DNA of 64,000 nucleotides from the NCBI GenBank assembly GCA_928212115.1, contig CAKMRJ010005745.1:102445698-102509697 (forward strand), in the 5' to 3' direction. Position 1 is the stretch's first letter. Each line of letters starts with the position of its first letter. Origin of the DNA: Lactuca virosa (Eukaryota; Streptophyta; Magnoliopsida; Asterales; Asteraceae). Below the pieces are notes generated by a model. The model made no database searches, was not told the origin of the DNA, and saw only the letters and a program-made list of their open reading frames with translations. Below are positions 23,245-35,669 of the stretch, piece by piece. Made by a program: the position numbers and the translations under genes.

Positions 23245-23760
23245 TTGAAGTTTGAGATGTTTTTGGAGTTCTATCAGCAGTTTGTTACGCACTCTCTAAT
23301 CTTGTTTAAGACTTCTAATCCCCTTGCTTATAGCCTATTATTCATACAATACATCACACTCCCCATCTACCTCTCGATCTCCATATCCCCAATTAGGGTA
23401 TCTACATTCATAACTAATCTTTTGGCAAAAAGAAGCTTGGAGTACCATCTTTCTTCTTTCCAGATTACTGGGTTTTTGTTTGTTTCTCATATTAGGGTTC
23501 TTGGATTTCGTCTTTTGAAGGAAAAAAGATTGTGCTCGTCTAGTACGATCTACATCACTAATTGTTCTTTTAACGTAAATGACAACAAGTTTTTATAGAT
23601 TTCCTGCAAGTCGAGGTCAAGTCGTAATCTTGCCGGCACTACTGGTGGCTCCACCAGTTTTTACCGACACAACCTCCTCACCCTCGCCGGAATATACACC
23701 CAGTGAACCTGTCATCCTCTCCATCTCAAAGCTATACAAGAGGTTTGATTTTTGTATTTA
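23245..23760 (+). other. Possible 5' exon or gene fragment, unidentified
   Basis: The GC content rises, the text looks UTR-like (CTTTCTTCTTTCC, TTAGGGTTCTTGG), and two overlapping short frames open here. The second frame (from 23579) begins MTTSFYRFPASRG and has a Pro/Ser/Thr-rich middle. I do not recognise the product. It could be an untranslated leader of the downstream transporter, a captured fragment or chance. Confidence 0.2.
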
Positions 23761-24493
23761 TAAATTATTGTTTTTAGAGTATAATGTAATAAACAACAAT
23801 GTACATTCATTGCTTTGTATATTATGGCCTTCTCTTATTTCTTTTTGTTTTACTACAAAATATTTTTGGCTTAATTAGTTACCATACACAAAACATTTTT
23901 ACTACATATTACCAAACAGCATTATTTGATGTTGACATGCTACCATTCAGTCTGGGATAGTCGTGTAAACTGAAATTACAATACCATAATTATATTGGTA
24001 GATTTAGATATATAGATTTTCCACAAGTGCAAAGAATTATAATTAATTACATTACAATGTTGTAATATGGAAGATGAAATAATGATACTATTTGTGCATC
24101 TAGCCTTTGTTTTCCTAGTTATATTTAAATTTTATGATGCATCTTTAATTTATTGGAACAAAGTTCAATTAATTACTTGAACCAAAAGCATGTGGGTATA
24201 GCTAAAAATATATTCTTACGTGATGGTCTCTTCTTATTGTAATTGAAAGCAACAATGATGTTAAATGGTAACATACCGTATGCTTTTTACCCAACTAAAC
24301 CACATTATTTAAACAAACCTTAAACATCCCGACAAATGACATTAACTCTTAAAATACTTGATAAAAATTATTCATGATACTTGATATTCTAATTGTGACA
24401 CAAAAGGCTTCTTCAGTTATGATTTTTTATGCCTAAAGATGCTAACAAGTTTCGTGCAACTAAATTTTTTAGAGGAATCTTTGAGAAGTTGCA
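23761..24493. other. Upstream region of the NPF7 gene
   Basis: AT-rich, no coding seen. It presumably carries the promoter of the + strand transporter. No TATA box could be assigned with confidence. Confidence 0.4.
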
Positions 24494-27413
24494 ATGGCTT
24501 CAAACAATGTCCCCTTGGAGATCTCCATAATTGTAAGAATTTTATTTTATTTCAGTTTACCCTTATCTCTTTCAGTTTTTATAATTAATAAAGGTGTTCA
24601 AGTTATCCTCAATTAGATTTTGCGTGTTTTCATGTATTTTCTGAATTTATTGCTGTCTATACACTATACTAATAACTTTTGTTTTCTTGTACTTATGACA
24701 ATAGCATGATGAACGAGCACCGATTCATCAACAACCCAAACCAAAACGAAAAGCAGGAGGTTGGGCTCCAGCGTTTCTCCTTCTTGGTAAATATTCTCTC
24801 ATGCATCCAAAAGGAACAATTTTTATCAACTATTAAATGCCAAAAAAGTGTACAATATAATAAATAAGGTTATAAACATTTGAGTACACTTTTTATGACA
24901 TTCTATCTATTTGACCATTCAATTTTAACTAAGTTTTTTAAATTGCATATTTGATCCATTGCTTACAAAATATAACCATTATTTAGCCATACTACTCGTG
25001 AGTAAACTGATTCAATATTTTCATCTCTAATCAATTCAAATTTCTTCCAATCTTTTGCTCCTTTTTCAGCAAATCAAGCCCTTGCAACATTTGCATTCTT
25101 CGGAGTTGGAGTCAACATGGTCTTGTTCTTGACCAGAGTCATCGGTCAAGGCAATGCAGATGCAGCAAATAGCGTTAGCAAATGGACAGGCACTGTTTAT
25201 CTGTGCTCCCTTCTCGGAGCTTTCCTAAGTGACTCTTACTGGGGTCGCTATCTCACTTGTGCAATCTTTCAATTCATCTTAGTCATGGTAATCACATAAT
25301 AAAAGATCATACAAAATACTCTAAAACCTCTTGTTGATTATGGTAAAGTAATTAACAAATCGTGTTGTGTAGGGATTGGTGCTATTATCGTTAACATCAT
25401 GGCTATTTCTAGTGACACCTTCCGGATGTGGAGATGGAGTGAACCATTGTTTTCCAACTTCAACTAAAGGAACAATGATGTTTTACTTATCGATTTACAT
25501 GGTTGCATTAGGATATGGTGGGCACCAGCCAACATTAGCCACCCTTGGTTCGGACCAGTTCGATGAATCAGACCCAAAACATAAAGAAAAAGGCACGAAA
25601 GGTGCTTTCTTTGCTTACTTCTATGCTGCACTCAACATCGGATCATTGTTTTCGAACTCTATTCTGGTGTACTATGAAGATATTGGTCATTGGACAACTG
25701 GTTTTTGGGTGTCTATGGCAGCTTCGGTGGTGGCGCTGTTATTGTTTTTGTGTGGTTCGTTTCATTATCGGTATGTTAAGGCGTCTGGAAATCCCTTGCC
25801 ACGTGTTGGACAAGTATTCGTTGCAGCTTGTAGGAAATGGAAGGTTCGTGTTGATGATGAGAAGCAATTGTATGAAGTTGAAGGGTTGGAATCGGCTATC
25901 AAAGGCAGTCGAAAGATTCTCCATAGCGAGGAGTTCAAGTAAGTCAAGATTGACACCATAATATAATAGTAGTCCAATTTTTATTATTCTTAAAAAGCTC
26001 TCAATCCCATTTCGATTGTCTCCCAAAAGTGAAGTGTTCCTAGTAATTTAAAGCAATTTTTTAGGATATGCCACAACACTAGTTGTCGTGATATACATTT
26101 TCCTTTAGGGAAAATGACTTACGAGTCCATGAAGTTTCTTAATCGTTCATAAAACCTCAATTATGTTTTGTCTAAAAAAGCTCAACTAAGTTACAATTTT
26201 ATTCAATTCTATGGAAGTCAAAAAAGAGAATCAGATGATATGGTTTATTAGCATATCGGGAAAATGACTTGTCAAACCATCAAAGTTTCCAAAACGTTCA
26301 AAAAACCTCAGTCATTTTTGTCTGTTCAAAAAAACCCAACGAACTTAACCTTTTGAACAGATAAAACATGATTATGGTTTTTTGAACGGTTTAAAAACTT
26401 CATTAAACTTTTTAGACAAAATGTTTTGTTTTTTGTGTTTTCTTAAATAGATAAAACATGATTGAAGTTTTTTGAACGGTTTGAAAACTTCGTTGGGCTT
26501 GTAAGTCATTTTCCCTTCCCATTATGCTTCTATGATTTTATATATTTTTAGCATGACTTTTCGATGTTAATGTTTTAGATGTCTAGATAAGGCAGCGGTG
26601 ATAACAGAGTACGATTTAATGGGGGCACAAAATGATTGGAGATTATGTACGGTGACACAAGTCGAAGAAGCAAAATGTGTTATAAGAATGTTACCAATTT
26701 GGCTATGTACGATTATATACTCAGTCATTTTCACTCAAATGGCGTCTCTATTTGTGGAGCAAGGTGCCGCCATGAACTCCTACATTGGAAAGTTCCATTT
26801 TCCAGCTGCGAGCATGTCGATATTCGACATTGTCAGTGTGCTCGTATGCACACTGATCTATCGTACAGTATTAGTCCCCCTAGTCGGGAGACTAAGTGGA
26901 AACCCTAAAGGTCTAACTGAGCTACAACGAATGGGAATAGGGTTAATCATTGGTCTTTTAGCAATGATTGCGGCCGGAGTCACGGAGGTGGAAAGGCTAA
27001 AACGGTCAATTCCCGAGAAACATACGAGCTCGATGAGCATATTTTGGCAAGTGCCACAATATGTGCTTGTTGGTGCTTCTGAGGTTTTTATGTATGTTGG
27101 ACAATTGGAGTTTTTTAACAGCCAAGCTCCTGATGGGATCAAAAGTTTTGGAAGTTCACTTTGTATGGCTTCGATTTCGCTTGGAAATTACGTTAGTAGC
27201 CTTTTGGTGCATATGGTGATGAGTATTACTGCGAGGGGTGATAAAGTTGGGTGGATTCCGGAGGATTTAAATGATGGTCATATGGATCGGTTTTATTTCC
27301 TTATTGCGATCTTGACTGTATTTGATTTGGTGCTCTATGTTTATTGTGCTAGGAAGTACAAGTGCATTAGTGTCGAGGAAAATGGTAATAAGCCCAAGAA
27401 GGAAGAAGCGTAA
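24494..27413 (+). CDS. NPF7: NPF7-type (NRT1/PTR family) membrane transporter
   Basis: The likely product is a plasma-membrane carrier of nitrate, potassium or related small solutes. The spliced model is 579 residues, normal for the family: exons 24494-24532, 24705-24786, 25070-25287, 25373-25938 and 26579-27413, all with GT/AG introns and continuous phase. The start MASNNVPLE gives a short N-terminus before the first membrane segment. Family signatures include FFGVGVNMVLFLTRV, SKWTGTVYLCSLLGAFLSDS, the loop motif ALGYGGHQPTLATLGSDQFD, PIWLCTIIYSVIFTQM and GASEVFMYVGQLEFFNSQAPDG. The ExxER/K proton-coupling motif of helix 1 is absent (NQALATFAFF instead), as known for NPF7 members. RYLTC and GHQPTLATLG recall NPF7.1 most, from memory. 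The gene looks intact. Confidence 0.92.
26107..26516. mobile_element. MITE-like inverted repeat in NPF7 intron 4
   Basis: The intron carries terminal inverted text AGGGAAAATGACTTACGAG (26107) and its complement CTTGTAAGTCATTTTCCCT (ends 26516), plus a second internal start GGGAAAATGACTTGTC at about 26260. The repeated GTTTTTTGAACGG and its complement fill the middle. No clean target duplication was found, so nested or rearranged insertion is likely. It lies wholly between splice sites. Confidence 0.65.
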
Positions 27414-27520
27414 ATCGTTTAGTATTTTGAAATTGTTAGCAGAGTTGGTTTATGTTAAAAAGTAAGATAGTTTGGTACGTTGATTATGGTTTGTTAAAGT
27501 TTTCTAGTGAAGTTGAGATT

Positions 27521-27526
27521 AATAAA
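27521..27526 (+). terminator. Candidate poly(A) signal of NPF7
   Basis: AATAAA lies 108 bp after the stop codon, within a T-rich 3' region. A second AATAAA occurs at about 27559. Confidence 0.45.
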
Positions 27527-28644
27527 ACGTTGTTTCTTCTTTTTCCTAAAAATAAAATAAATAAAACGTTGCATCTTTGAATAAGATTAATTCTTTTATT
27601 ATAAATAGCTTGATTAATTTTGGATTCTTCAAAAATATATTTGCGGTTTTTATAGTATATCAAATTTTATCTTTCCACCAACAATTTATAACTAAATTTA
27701 TGATGAAAATAAAAGTTTTAATAGTTTGATAAAGATATTCGAACAAACTGATCTTAAACTAAACGTTAGTGAATGGCTTTGGTTTTTTTTAACTAGTTAA
27801 CCACACCATTTTGCTATTGAGGGAAAAAGACAACTACACCATAATATCAGGGAGTGGAATTTGGATTAAAAAAACCTATGGCAATTTTACTATTCCTACA
27901 CAAATAATAAGAAAAATCAACTATTGTCTCTTAGATTGTCTCCTGTTGCTTGTTGGCTCCAAAATTATAAAATTTTGGAATCACCATAACACCCATAACA
28001 TAGTGCTCACAATAGCATGCATCATTGTGGCAATCCCCTAATTTATAAAATGAAAATCATACGCTACATGTTAAGAAATAAATACATGAACTAATCTTGA
28101 ACCAAATATCATGTGTTGGTCAATTCACTCTCGGACTTGTGATCTACGACATCTTGTCACAAAAAAGGATAAGCGTAGAAGGAGATTAAACATGTTAACT
28201 GATATTTAGTCAATGAATCTCGTAAAATTATAAGAAATTCATTGAGTCAAAATTGGTAAAATGGTTACCTCCCTAAATTACGTCCACAACATCCCTCTTC
28301 GTAATAGGCAAAATGAAATATGAATCCTAGCCTTGTTAAAAACAAATTGTGGGTAATTATTTTTGAAGTACTATAATTGAATCACTAAAGTTTAACCTAT
28401 TTAATAGATGTAATCAAACGATAGTTCGTCATTCCAAACTTTGCACTACAAGGTTTCATCGGTCATGATAAGCTCAACGATATTAGCTATACTCGTTGGT
28501 TGAGAGTAGTGCTTAATTCTACGATAAATCTTTATACCATCGAGGAACATATTCCTAAGGATTCTCCATCTAGATCTACTAGAGTTGTCACAGACAATTA
28601 TGAGAGACGGCTAAATGATTCAAATTAAGTGGTGCGTCTTATAT
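27527..28644. other. Intergenic DNA
   Basis: No gene supported. AT-rich DNA with short chance frames only. 28440-28620 has codon-like text but no continuous reading. Confidence 0.5.
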
Positions 28645-28697
28645 TAGTTACTAATGGTATTGACTTATTAAAAATGGTTTTAGTTATGGTGTATTTA

Positions 28698-28914
28698 GGG
28701 AGTGTTTGGATACGAAAAAAAAGAGGGTGTTTCTTGCTTATTGTTTATTCCCACTACAATAATCTAAGTTTAAGTGTTTTGATAAAATCCTTAAAAATCA
28801 GCTTGTTGTGTTAAGAATAAGCTAAATAAGGTGATTTTAATAAGCATCTTCTTCCTTGCTTATTGCTTATTCCCACCCAAATAAACTAATAAACGATAAG
28901 CTTCCAAACACCCC
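28698..28914. mobile_element. Tourist-like (PIF/Harbinger) MITE, left copy
   Basis: This 217-bp element has inverted ends GGGAGTGTTTGGA and GGGGTGTTTGGA and the 3-bp duplication TTA (28695-28697, 28915-28917), as in PIF/Harbinger MITEs. It is about 150 bp upstream of the PPR start codon. The same insertion exists in the other arm, so it predates the duplication. Confidence 0.88.
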
Positions 28915-29065
28915 TTAGAATCCCTTGTTTCAGTTGTTGCGTTGCATATGAGAGATATAGATGAGTGTGTCATTCTTTTGACTGATAGCTTATGGAGACG
29001 GCGACGAGAAGGATAAGCGGGCGACGGCCGAGCGATCTGGAGAGAGGCGAGAGGCGAAATTTGTT

Positions 29066-31138
29066 ATGACATTTCGAATGTTAACCAAACACTTGCAAAA
29101 ACACTCGAATACCTTGGCGCACATTATTCAAACCTACGCCCAATCCAAACAGCTATCTAATGGAAAGTTACTTCATGCGCAGCTCATCACCTCTGGTTAC
29201 CCATCATCCACGTATCTTACCAATCATCTCCTGTCCATGTATGCAAGATGCGGTCAACTCGGGTATACCCACAGGCTATTCGATGAAATGCCTCAAAGAA
29301 ACTTGGTTTCTTGGACTGCTATGATCTCTGCGTTTTCTCAGAATTCTGAGTTCGCAAAAGCAATTACCACATTTTGTGGAATGTGCGTCTTCGGTGAAAG
29401 CCCAAACCAGTTTGCATTTTCCAGTGTGATTCAAGCTTGCTCGTCTCTCAAATCTGTCCATATTGGTAAGCAAATCCATTGTCTTGCTCTTAAGGTTAGG
29501 TTTAGTTATGAGCTGTTTGTGGGTAGTAATTTAGCAGACATGTACTCAAAATGTGGGTCTATCATTGAGGCTTGTATGGTTTTTGAGGAGATGCCTTCTA
29601 AAGATGAAGTTTCATGGAACTCAATGATTAATGGGTATGCAAAAAATGGGTATAACGAAGAAGCACTGGTTTCTTTTAAGAAGATGCTGACTGAAGATAT
29701 TACAATCGATCAACATCTTCTTTGCAGTATACTTTGTGCTTGTGGACCTTTAAAAACATATAACATTGGAAGATCTCTTCATTCCTTTGTTACAAAATTG
29801 GGATTTGAACAACATATTTATGTTGGAAATGCACTTATGGACATGTATTGTAAACTAGGAGACATGGATAGTGCCTCAGAGTTGCTCAACATCAACTCTA
29901 AAGGTACAAATATCATTTCCTATACTTCTTTGATTGATGGATATGTTGAATCTGATCAAATCGAGAAGGCATTCACTATTTTCATTGAGCTAAAAAGACA
30001 AAGAATTGAACCTAATGAGTTCGCCTTTTCTAGCTTAATCAAATCTTGTGCTAATCATGCCACTCTTGAACAAGGGGTTCAACTTCATACCCTAGTGTTA
30101 AAATACAATCTTGATCAAGACCCTTTTGTTTCTTCCATCATTGTTGACATGTATGGGAAATGTGGTTTGCTTGATCATTCACTTCAAGCATTTGAGAAAA
30201 TCTCTAAACCAAATGAGTACACATGGAATTCATTGATTGGTGTGTTTGCTCACCATGGATTAGGGCACAAAGTTATAGATGTATTTGAAAAGATGTTATT
30301 GCATGACATTAAACCAAATTCAGTCACATTTATAAATCTTTTAAACGCATGTAGCCATTCGGGGTTATTAACAGAAGGATTAAGCTACTTCAACTCCATG
30401 GAAACAATCTATGGTGTAAAACCTAAATCAGAACATTACTCTTGTGTTATTGACTTATTGGGAAGATCAGGAAAGCTTAAAGAAGCTGAAAATTTTATAA
30501 AAAGTATGCCATTTGAGGCAAACGCATACGCTTGGTGTTCCTTTTTAGCTTCTTGTAGAAAATATGGCAATAAAGAAAGGGGAGAGCTTGCATCCAAAAG
30601 TTTAAAGATTATTGACCCTTTAAACAGTGGAGCCCATGTTTTACTTTCGAATATATACGCAAAAGAACAACAATGGGAGGATGTGAAAAGTGTTAGAAAG
30701 ATGATGAAAGATGAAAATGTGAAAAAACTTAAGGGATGTAGTTGGGTTGATGTTGATAAGAGAGTTCATGTTTTTGGAGTTGAAGATTTGTGTCATGGGG
30801 ATAAAAAGGAGATTGATTTGAAACTTGATGAGCTTTTGAGGAAGATAATTAAAGTTGGATATGTTCCTGATGTTGATTCTGTTCCATTTGATTTGGATTA
30901 TGATATGAAGGTGAAGATTTTGAATCATCATAGTGAGAGGATTGCAATAGCATATGCACTTATAAGGATGCCAATTGGGAAACCGATTATTGTGAAGAAG
31001 AATTTAAGAGTTTGTGTTGATTGTCATTCTGCAATTAAATTGATGTCTAAAGTTGAAGGGAGAGAGGTTATACTTAGAGATAATAGTCGGTTTCATCACT
31101 TTGTGCATGGATCTTGTTCTTGCAAGGATTTTTGGTAA
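29066..31138 (+). CDS. DYW-class PPR protein (left copy)
   Basis: This is an intronless 690-residue pentatricopeptide protein of the PLS-DYW class, predicted to edit C to U in organelle RNA. PPR repeats run from about residue 45 (NHLLSMYARCGQLG, then FDEMPQRNLVSWTAMI) to 430. E motifs follow (HYSCVIDLLGRSGKLKEAE), then the deaminase domain from about 595. Zinc and catalytic residues are present: HSE at 622-624 and CVDCH with Cys 650 and 653. The protein ends GSCSCKDFW, a D-F-W variant of the D-Y-W end. Residue 681 is His where its twin has the usual Asp. The basic N-terminus (MTFRMLTKHLQKH) suggests organelle import. The two copies differ at 19 residues by my count (97% identical). RNA target unknown. 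Confidence 0.93.
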   Translation: MTFRMLTKHLQKHSNTLAHIIQTYAQSKQLSNGKLLHAQLITSGYPSSTYLTNHLLSMYARCGQLGYTHRLFDEMPQRNLVSWTAMISAFSQNSEFAKAITTFCGMCVFGESPNQFAFSSVIQACSSLKSVHIGKQIHCLALKVRFSYELFVGSNLADMYSKCGSIIEACMVFEEMPSKDEVSWNSMINGYAKNGYNEEALVSFKKMLTEDITIDQHLLCSILCACGPLKTYNIGRSLHSFVTKLGFEQHIYVGNALMDMYCKLGDMDSASELLNINSKGTNIISYTSLIDGYVESDQIEKAFTIFIELKRQRIEPNEFAFSSLIKSCANHATLEQGVQLHTLVLKYNLDQDPFVSSIIVDMYGKCGLLDHSLQAFEKISKPNEYTWNSLIGVFAHHGLGHKVIDVFEKMLLHDIKPNSVTFINLLNACSHSGLLTEGLSYFNSMETIYGVKPKSEHYSCVIDLLGRSGKLKEAENFIKSMPFEANAYAWCSFLASCRKYGNKERGELASKSLKIIDPLNSGAHVLLSNIYAKEQQWEDVKSVRKMMKDENVKKLKGCSWVDVDKRVHVFGVEDLCHGDKKEIDLKLDELLRKIIKVGYVPDVDSVPFDLDYDMKVKILNHHSERIAIAYALIRMPIGKPIIVKKNLRVCVDCHSAIKLMSKVEGREVILRDNSRFHHFVHGSCSCKDFW

Positions 31139-31808
31139 GTTTTAAGATGATTTTGTTTGTTTGGAGCTAAACTTTTGAGTAGCTAAAGAACTTTGTATGT
31201 CATAGACTCATAGTCAATAGTTAATAGTTGTTCAAAATCATGCATGAAATAGTTGTATCATATGAGGAAAAAAAACATATTTTGTAACTTGTCACTGAGG
31301 AATAAAAAACATTGCATTCCATCTTCTAGCTGTCATCTCAAACCTCAAAAACAAATGGTTTAGCTTCTCAAAGCTGTCATGCTTTAAAGTTGGAAGAACT
31401 TGTAATAGTTTTAAAATAACATATTCTAATAAAAAACAAATGCAGGGGTGATAATATTTTGTTATAAATATATTAAAAATAATCCATTGTACTTTCCAGA
31501 AACTTTTACATGTTAGTAAATTACTTATCATGGTCAAAATAGTATTACTAATTTATATTTATAAGGATATTTTTATTTTATATTTTTTAAAAGATTTCAA
31601 AATTGGTGTATGTGTTTTTCCAAAAACAGCATGTTAATAACTTATCTCTCATAAGATTTATGGTAGGTGAGAATATTTCGAAAGTACATTACTATTTTAT
31701 AAATAAGATTTGAAGTTTTTATTTGACATAATATCATGTAATTTGTTGGAAGATTCAATGTCTTTTGAAAATTAATAAAATTTAGTTCTTATATACAAGT
31801 TGTGATAC

Positions 31809-32295
31809 ATTAGATAAAAGAACGTGTTGGTAATTTCGTAATTTAGCATGAGAGGAAAAGATTTCAATCTTACGATTTAATGATATTGGGCAAATCAATG
31901 CGTGAAAAAGGTTATAGTGTAATCATATAGTTTTGTTCTTTTGGATGGACTAAAGTGCCAAAATCTGCCAAAATCTATACAAGGTATTTATCATAATCGA
32001 TAATAATGATAATAATAATAAGGATATTCTTTTCTACATATCATCCTAATCTTATTGCACAGACCAATCTAATTTTATACAAAGTTTTCTAAAATCTAGA
32101 ATTTTGACGACTCTGCCGTTTTTTTTTATTTCAGCTTTTTTTTTGTGTTTTTTTACTATTTACCCCCTTTTTGTTTACTTTTTACCACTTTTTTTTAATA
32201 GCATAACTTTCCGACTACTTTTATTTGTTTTCTCTTGTATTGCCGCTATCTTTATTTGTAACGTCCTTTTATAACTATTTTATACATAAATATAT
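31809..32295. other. Spacer between inverted arm and MULE
   Basis: No coding. AT-rich with T runs. The last 9 bases (32287-32295, TAAATATAT) are the MULE target duplication. Confidence 0.55.
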
Positions 32296-32490
32296 GACAA
32301 AACTATAAAAATGGTCTATGTTGTTTACCAAAAGTCACAAACTCAGTCTTTTCTAATTTTTTTTAATGCAAATGGTCCCTGTGGTTTGCAAAAATTGCAG
32401 AGATGACCCTTTTTACTAACTCTGTCATATTCAGGTGTTAGGCTATATCACGTGTGTCCCACATGGGGGTGTTTTGGTTTTTTTACTTTT
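32296..32490. repeat. MULE left terminal inverted repeat
   Basis: Matches the complement of 38430-38624 with scattered differences. It contains ATGGTCCCTGTGGTTTGC and GTTAGGCTATATCACGTG. The sequence just inside (32580-32900) contains weak gene-like text with an ATG but no clear frame. Confidence 0.88.
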
Positions 32491-33862
32491 GGGACATCCA
32501 CTTCTCTTTAAAAAAAGCCCTAGAATGTAACGCTCAAATAAATCCTATGTCCCTCTCTTTCTCTTTATCTCTGTTACGCAAAAGCTGAAGAATTGGAAGA
32601 AGCAAAAATGGTGATTTGTATGTATGGAAGCATAGCTGTGAGAGTGACATCTTGGACGGACCTCAATCCAAATAGGAGGTTTTTGTCTTGTTCTCAAAAC
32701 GGTCCAAGTTGTCCATTTCTTGGGTGAGTGGACGATCCAATATGCCCTAGGGTTGTGGAGATCATTCCTGGTTTGCTAAGGTCAAAGAACAAAGTTGAAA
32801 TGATGCTAAATGAAGTTCGTGCAGATGCTGTGAAGATGGAGTGGTTGCTTGTTTTGTCTTGGGTCTTTTTTTCGTTTATATAAGTAAGCATTAAGTAGTA
32901 GTGAGATTTGGGTAGTGGAAAGGTATGATATTTGGGTAGTGTTAGGGTATGGTATTTTGGGATTTTTTGTGAAGTATTTTGGGATGGGGATTATATAGTG
33001 GAATGGGAATTAGCAGTTCATTTTGGGATTGAAATTATGTATTGGAATGTAGACTTATGTATTAGAATGGTGTAATGTATGCTTTTGGTTATCAATGTTA
33101 ATGGTATTGCATATTAAGTTACTTGAAATGTTGATTACATATAATGAATTTTGGTCATATATATCAACTTTTGGTCAATCATAAACAACCAAAATCAATG
33201 TTGATTACATGTAATGAATTGTGGTTATATATATTGGCTTTGATTATTCATAAACAACCAACATCAAAACACTAGAATTGTAGCATGACATACAAACTGT
33301 TATAAGCATTGAACATCATCACAACCACTTAATTTACCTACTAGGCTACTACCAAAAGATCTAATTATCCAGTTAGCAAGACAAGTTTTAGAGACTAACA
33401 TCTCAAAAGACATTTACCATTACATAATCTAAACTAAAAGATATTCAAAATACTCGATCATGATCCACTAATCAACTTCACTTAGCTCCTTGTTTTTGCA
33501 CTTCTGGCCCTTTTCCATTATCTTTCTTCTTTGCCCTAGATCCACTCATTGCACCATGACTTGATCCATCCACTGTTGTTTGACTTGGTCCACCCACTGC
33601 ACTTGAACCACCCATTATACTCTGACTTACCCTACCTTGTCCCTTACATGTTCTAGAGTTATGTCCTTTTTTATGACATTTAGAATAAGTGGCAATTAAA
33701 AATTTCCTTGAATGATTCCTTGTTTGGCTAGTAGACTCATCTATAGCCCTCGTCCTTTTTTTCTTAGGCCTTCCAACCTACAAGAAGATCAATGAAATCA
33801 ATTATTTGCATGGATAACAAAATATTTTAACCAACCAATAATGTAATTAACTTACTGGTATG

Positions 33863-34352
33863 CAAGGTTGTAGAACTCGTTACTCGGTACCTGTTCGGCC
33901 GACTACCGAGTAGCGAGTACTCGGGAGTACTCAGGAGTACTCGGGAGTACTCAGGAGTACTCGGATTCGGTAATTCATGTGGAAATATTTTTAGGGAAAT
34001 TATATATGTCAAAATCATAATTTAAAATCATAAGTTGATTGAAATATATAACAAAATTAGATACATGTGAATACACAAAAACTGAAAAACACATAATGGT
34101 CTCACTTCGTGAATAATTGCTGAAAATTTAAGATATATATGTAGTAATAATCAATTGTGTGTGTGTTAAATAATAAGTCATTAAGTATACTATACATATT
34201 AATCACCAAGTTGACCGGGTTTTACAACACTGCTCAATTCAGTAAGGGGCCGATCGGGGAGTACTCGGGATTCTGTAACTCGCCTCGGTAAAGGACCGAG
34301 TAGCGAGTACTCGGATGAGTAATCGGGCAACTCGGCGAGTTTTACAACACTG
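33863..34352. mobile_element. hAT MITE inside the MULE
   Basis: This 490-bp element has inverted ends CAAGGTTGTAGAACTCG and CAGTGTTGTAAAACTCG. The flanks CTGGTATG (33855-33862) and CTTGTATG (34353-34360) match at 7 of 8. It carries about five 10-bp repeats of GAGTACTCGG/GAGTACTCAG at 33915-33964, with related text near the other end (34255-34345). Confidence 0.85.
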
Positions 34353-35669
34353 CTTGTATGTGATGTTTCGGGCCTAAGATAGTAGCTGGACATCTAGATC
34401 ATGGCCACATGCTCCTACCATTGATTGGGTCTATCTTGTTAAATTACATTGCCCTAGATGTCTTTAGCTTATAACAAGGATGCACCCAGTGTTAAGGGTC
34501 TTGTGCTTTTTCACCATTTTGAATATGTTCCCAAATTACAGCAACTGCATGCTTCTAGACTATCCCTATTATCTCCCAATACCTACAGCTGCATGTCCTC
34601 TCATTCAAGTTCACCACATATTTATCAAACATCATACCACTCATCTGATACTTTCCAGAACCACAAAATAGTGCCCTATATTTGTTGGATTTTTTTTAAA
34701 ATTTTTTGTCAAGGATAGTTGTTGCGGTGGGGATCAATGTACTTCTGCATTTATCAATTTCTTTTTGGACAATGCGATGTCTCTTCATCAAATACACCCT
34801 AATGTACTCTAAACAGGTAATGATAGGTTTACCCATACCATGCTTTAGCTTAGAGTTGAATACTTCACACATGTTATTTAGCAAACAATATGAATGTGCT
34901 CTACTTGTGACATATAAATAAGAATTAAACAATGACAAACAATGTTGGCTAGCTATGACAAAATGTTTAAAACAACTTACCAGAGAAATGGGACCTAGGC
35001 CAATGAACTGCAGGAATTTTTCTTAGCCATTCATATGCAACCAAATTGAAATCCTACAATTCTTTCATTGCCCTTTCAAAGTGGCTAAGGTTTGTTCTGG
35101 TAGCACAATTCCACAAATGATCTTTAACCTCTTCACCCCTCCATTGCAGCTTCATGTTTTCATGTATGTATCTCAAACACCATCTATGTTCTGCATTTCG
35201 ATACACTTTTTCTATGGAAGGTATTAGTCCCTGCACATTTAACTATATTCAAGTTAGTATAAACCAAGCAATCACAACCAACAAAACAAATTATTTCATA
35301 CCTTTTGTCTGTCAGATACAAAAGTGAAGTTACATGACGCATCCAAATCCAAATCATCACCAAGGCACTCCAAGAACCAAGTCTATGAATCTTTTAACTC
35401 AACTTCTACAACAACATAAGCTATTAGGTAGATTCCATTATTAGAATCAATACACACAACTATTAGTATTTGCCCTAGCAATGATCCTTTCAAAAAACAC
35501 CCGTCCAGTCCTAGTAATTACCTTTGTCGAGCTTTGAACCCCACCTTAAGTGCTCAAAGGCAGATATATATCCTATTGAATATTCAAGTTTGAACTTGAG
35601 GAGATTTGATTCACTGCACACTTCTGACTTCACTGTTGTACTTGGGTTGTTGGTTTGTAACTCCAAACA

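Larger units (their letters stand above)
28645..31808 (+). repeat. Left arm of a 3.1-kb inverted duplication
   Basis: The arm matches the reverse complement of 41722-44825, including promoter, MITE, PPR gene and about 670 bp of 3' flank. It is about 59 bp longer than its partner because of one gap (about 31673-31731), bounded by short AATAT/ATAAT repeats. The outer boundary is judged by loss of similarity and is accurate to about 10 bp. Confidence 0.92.
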
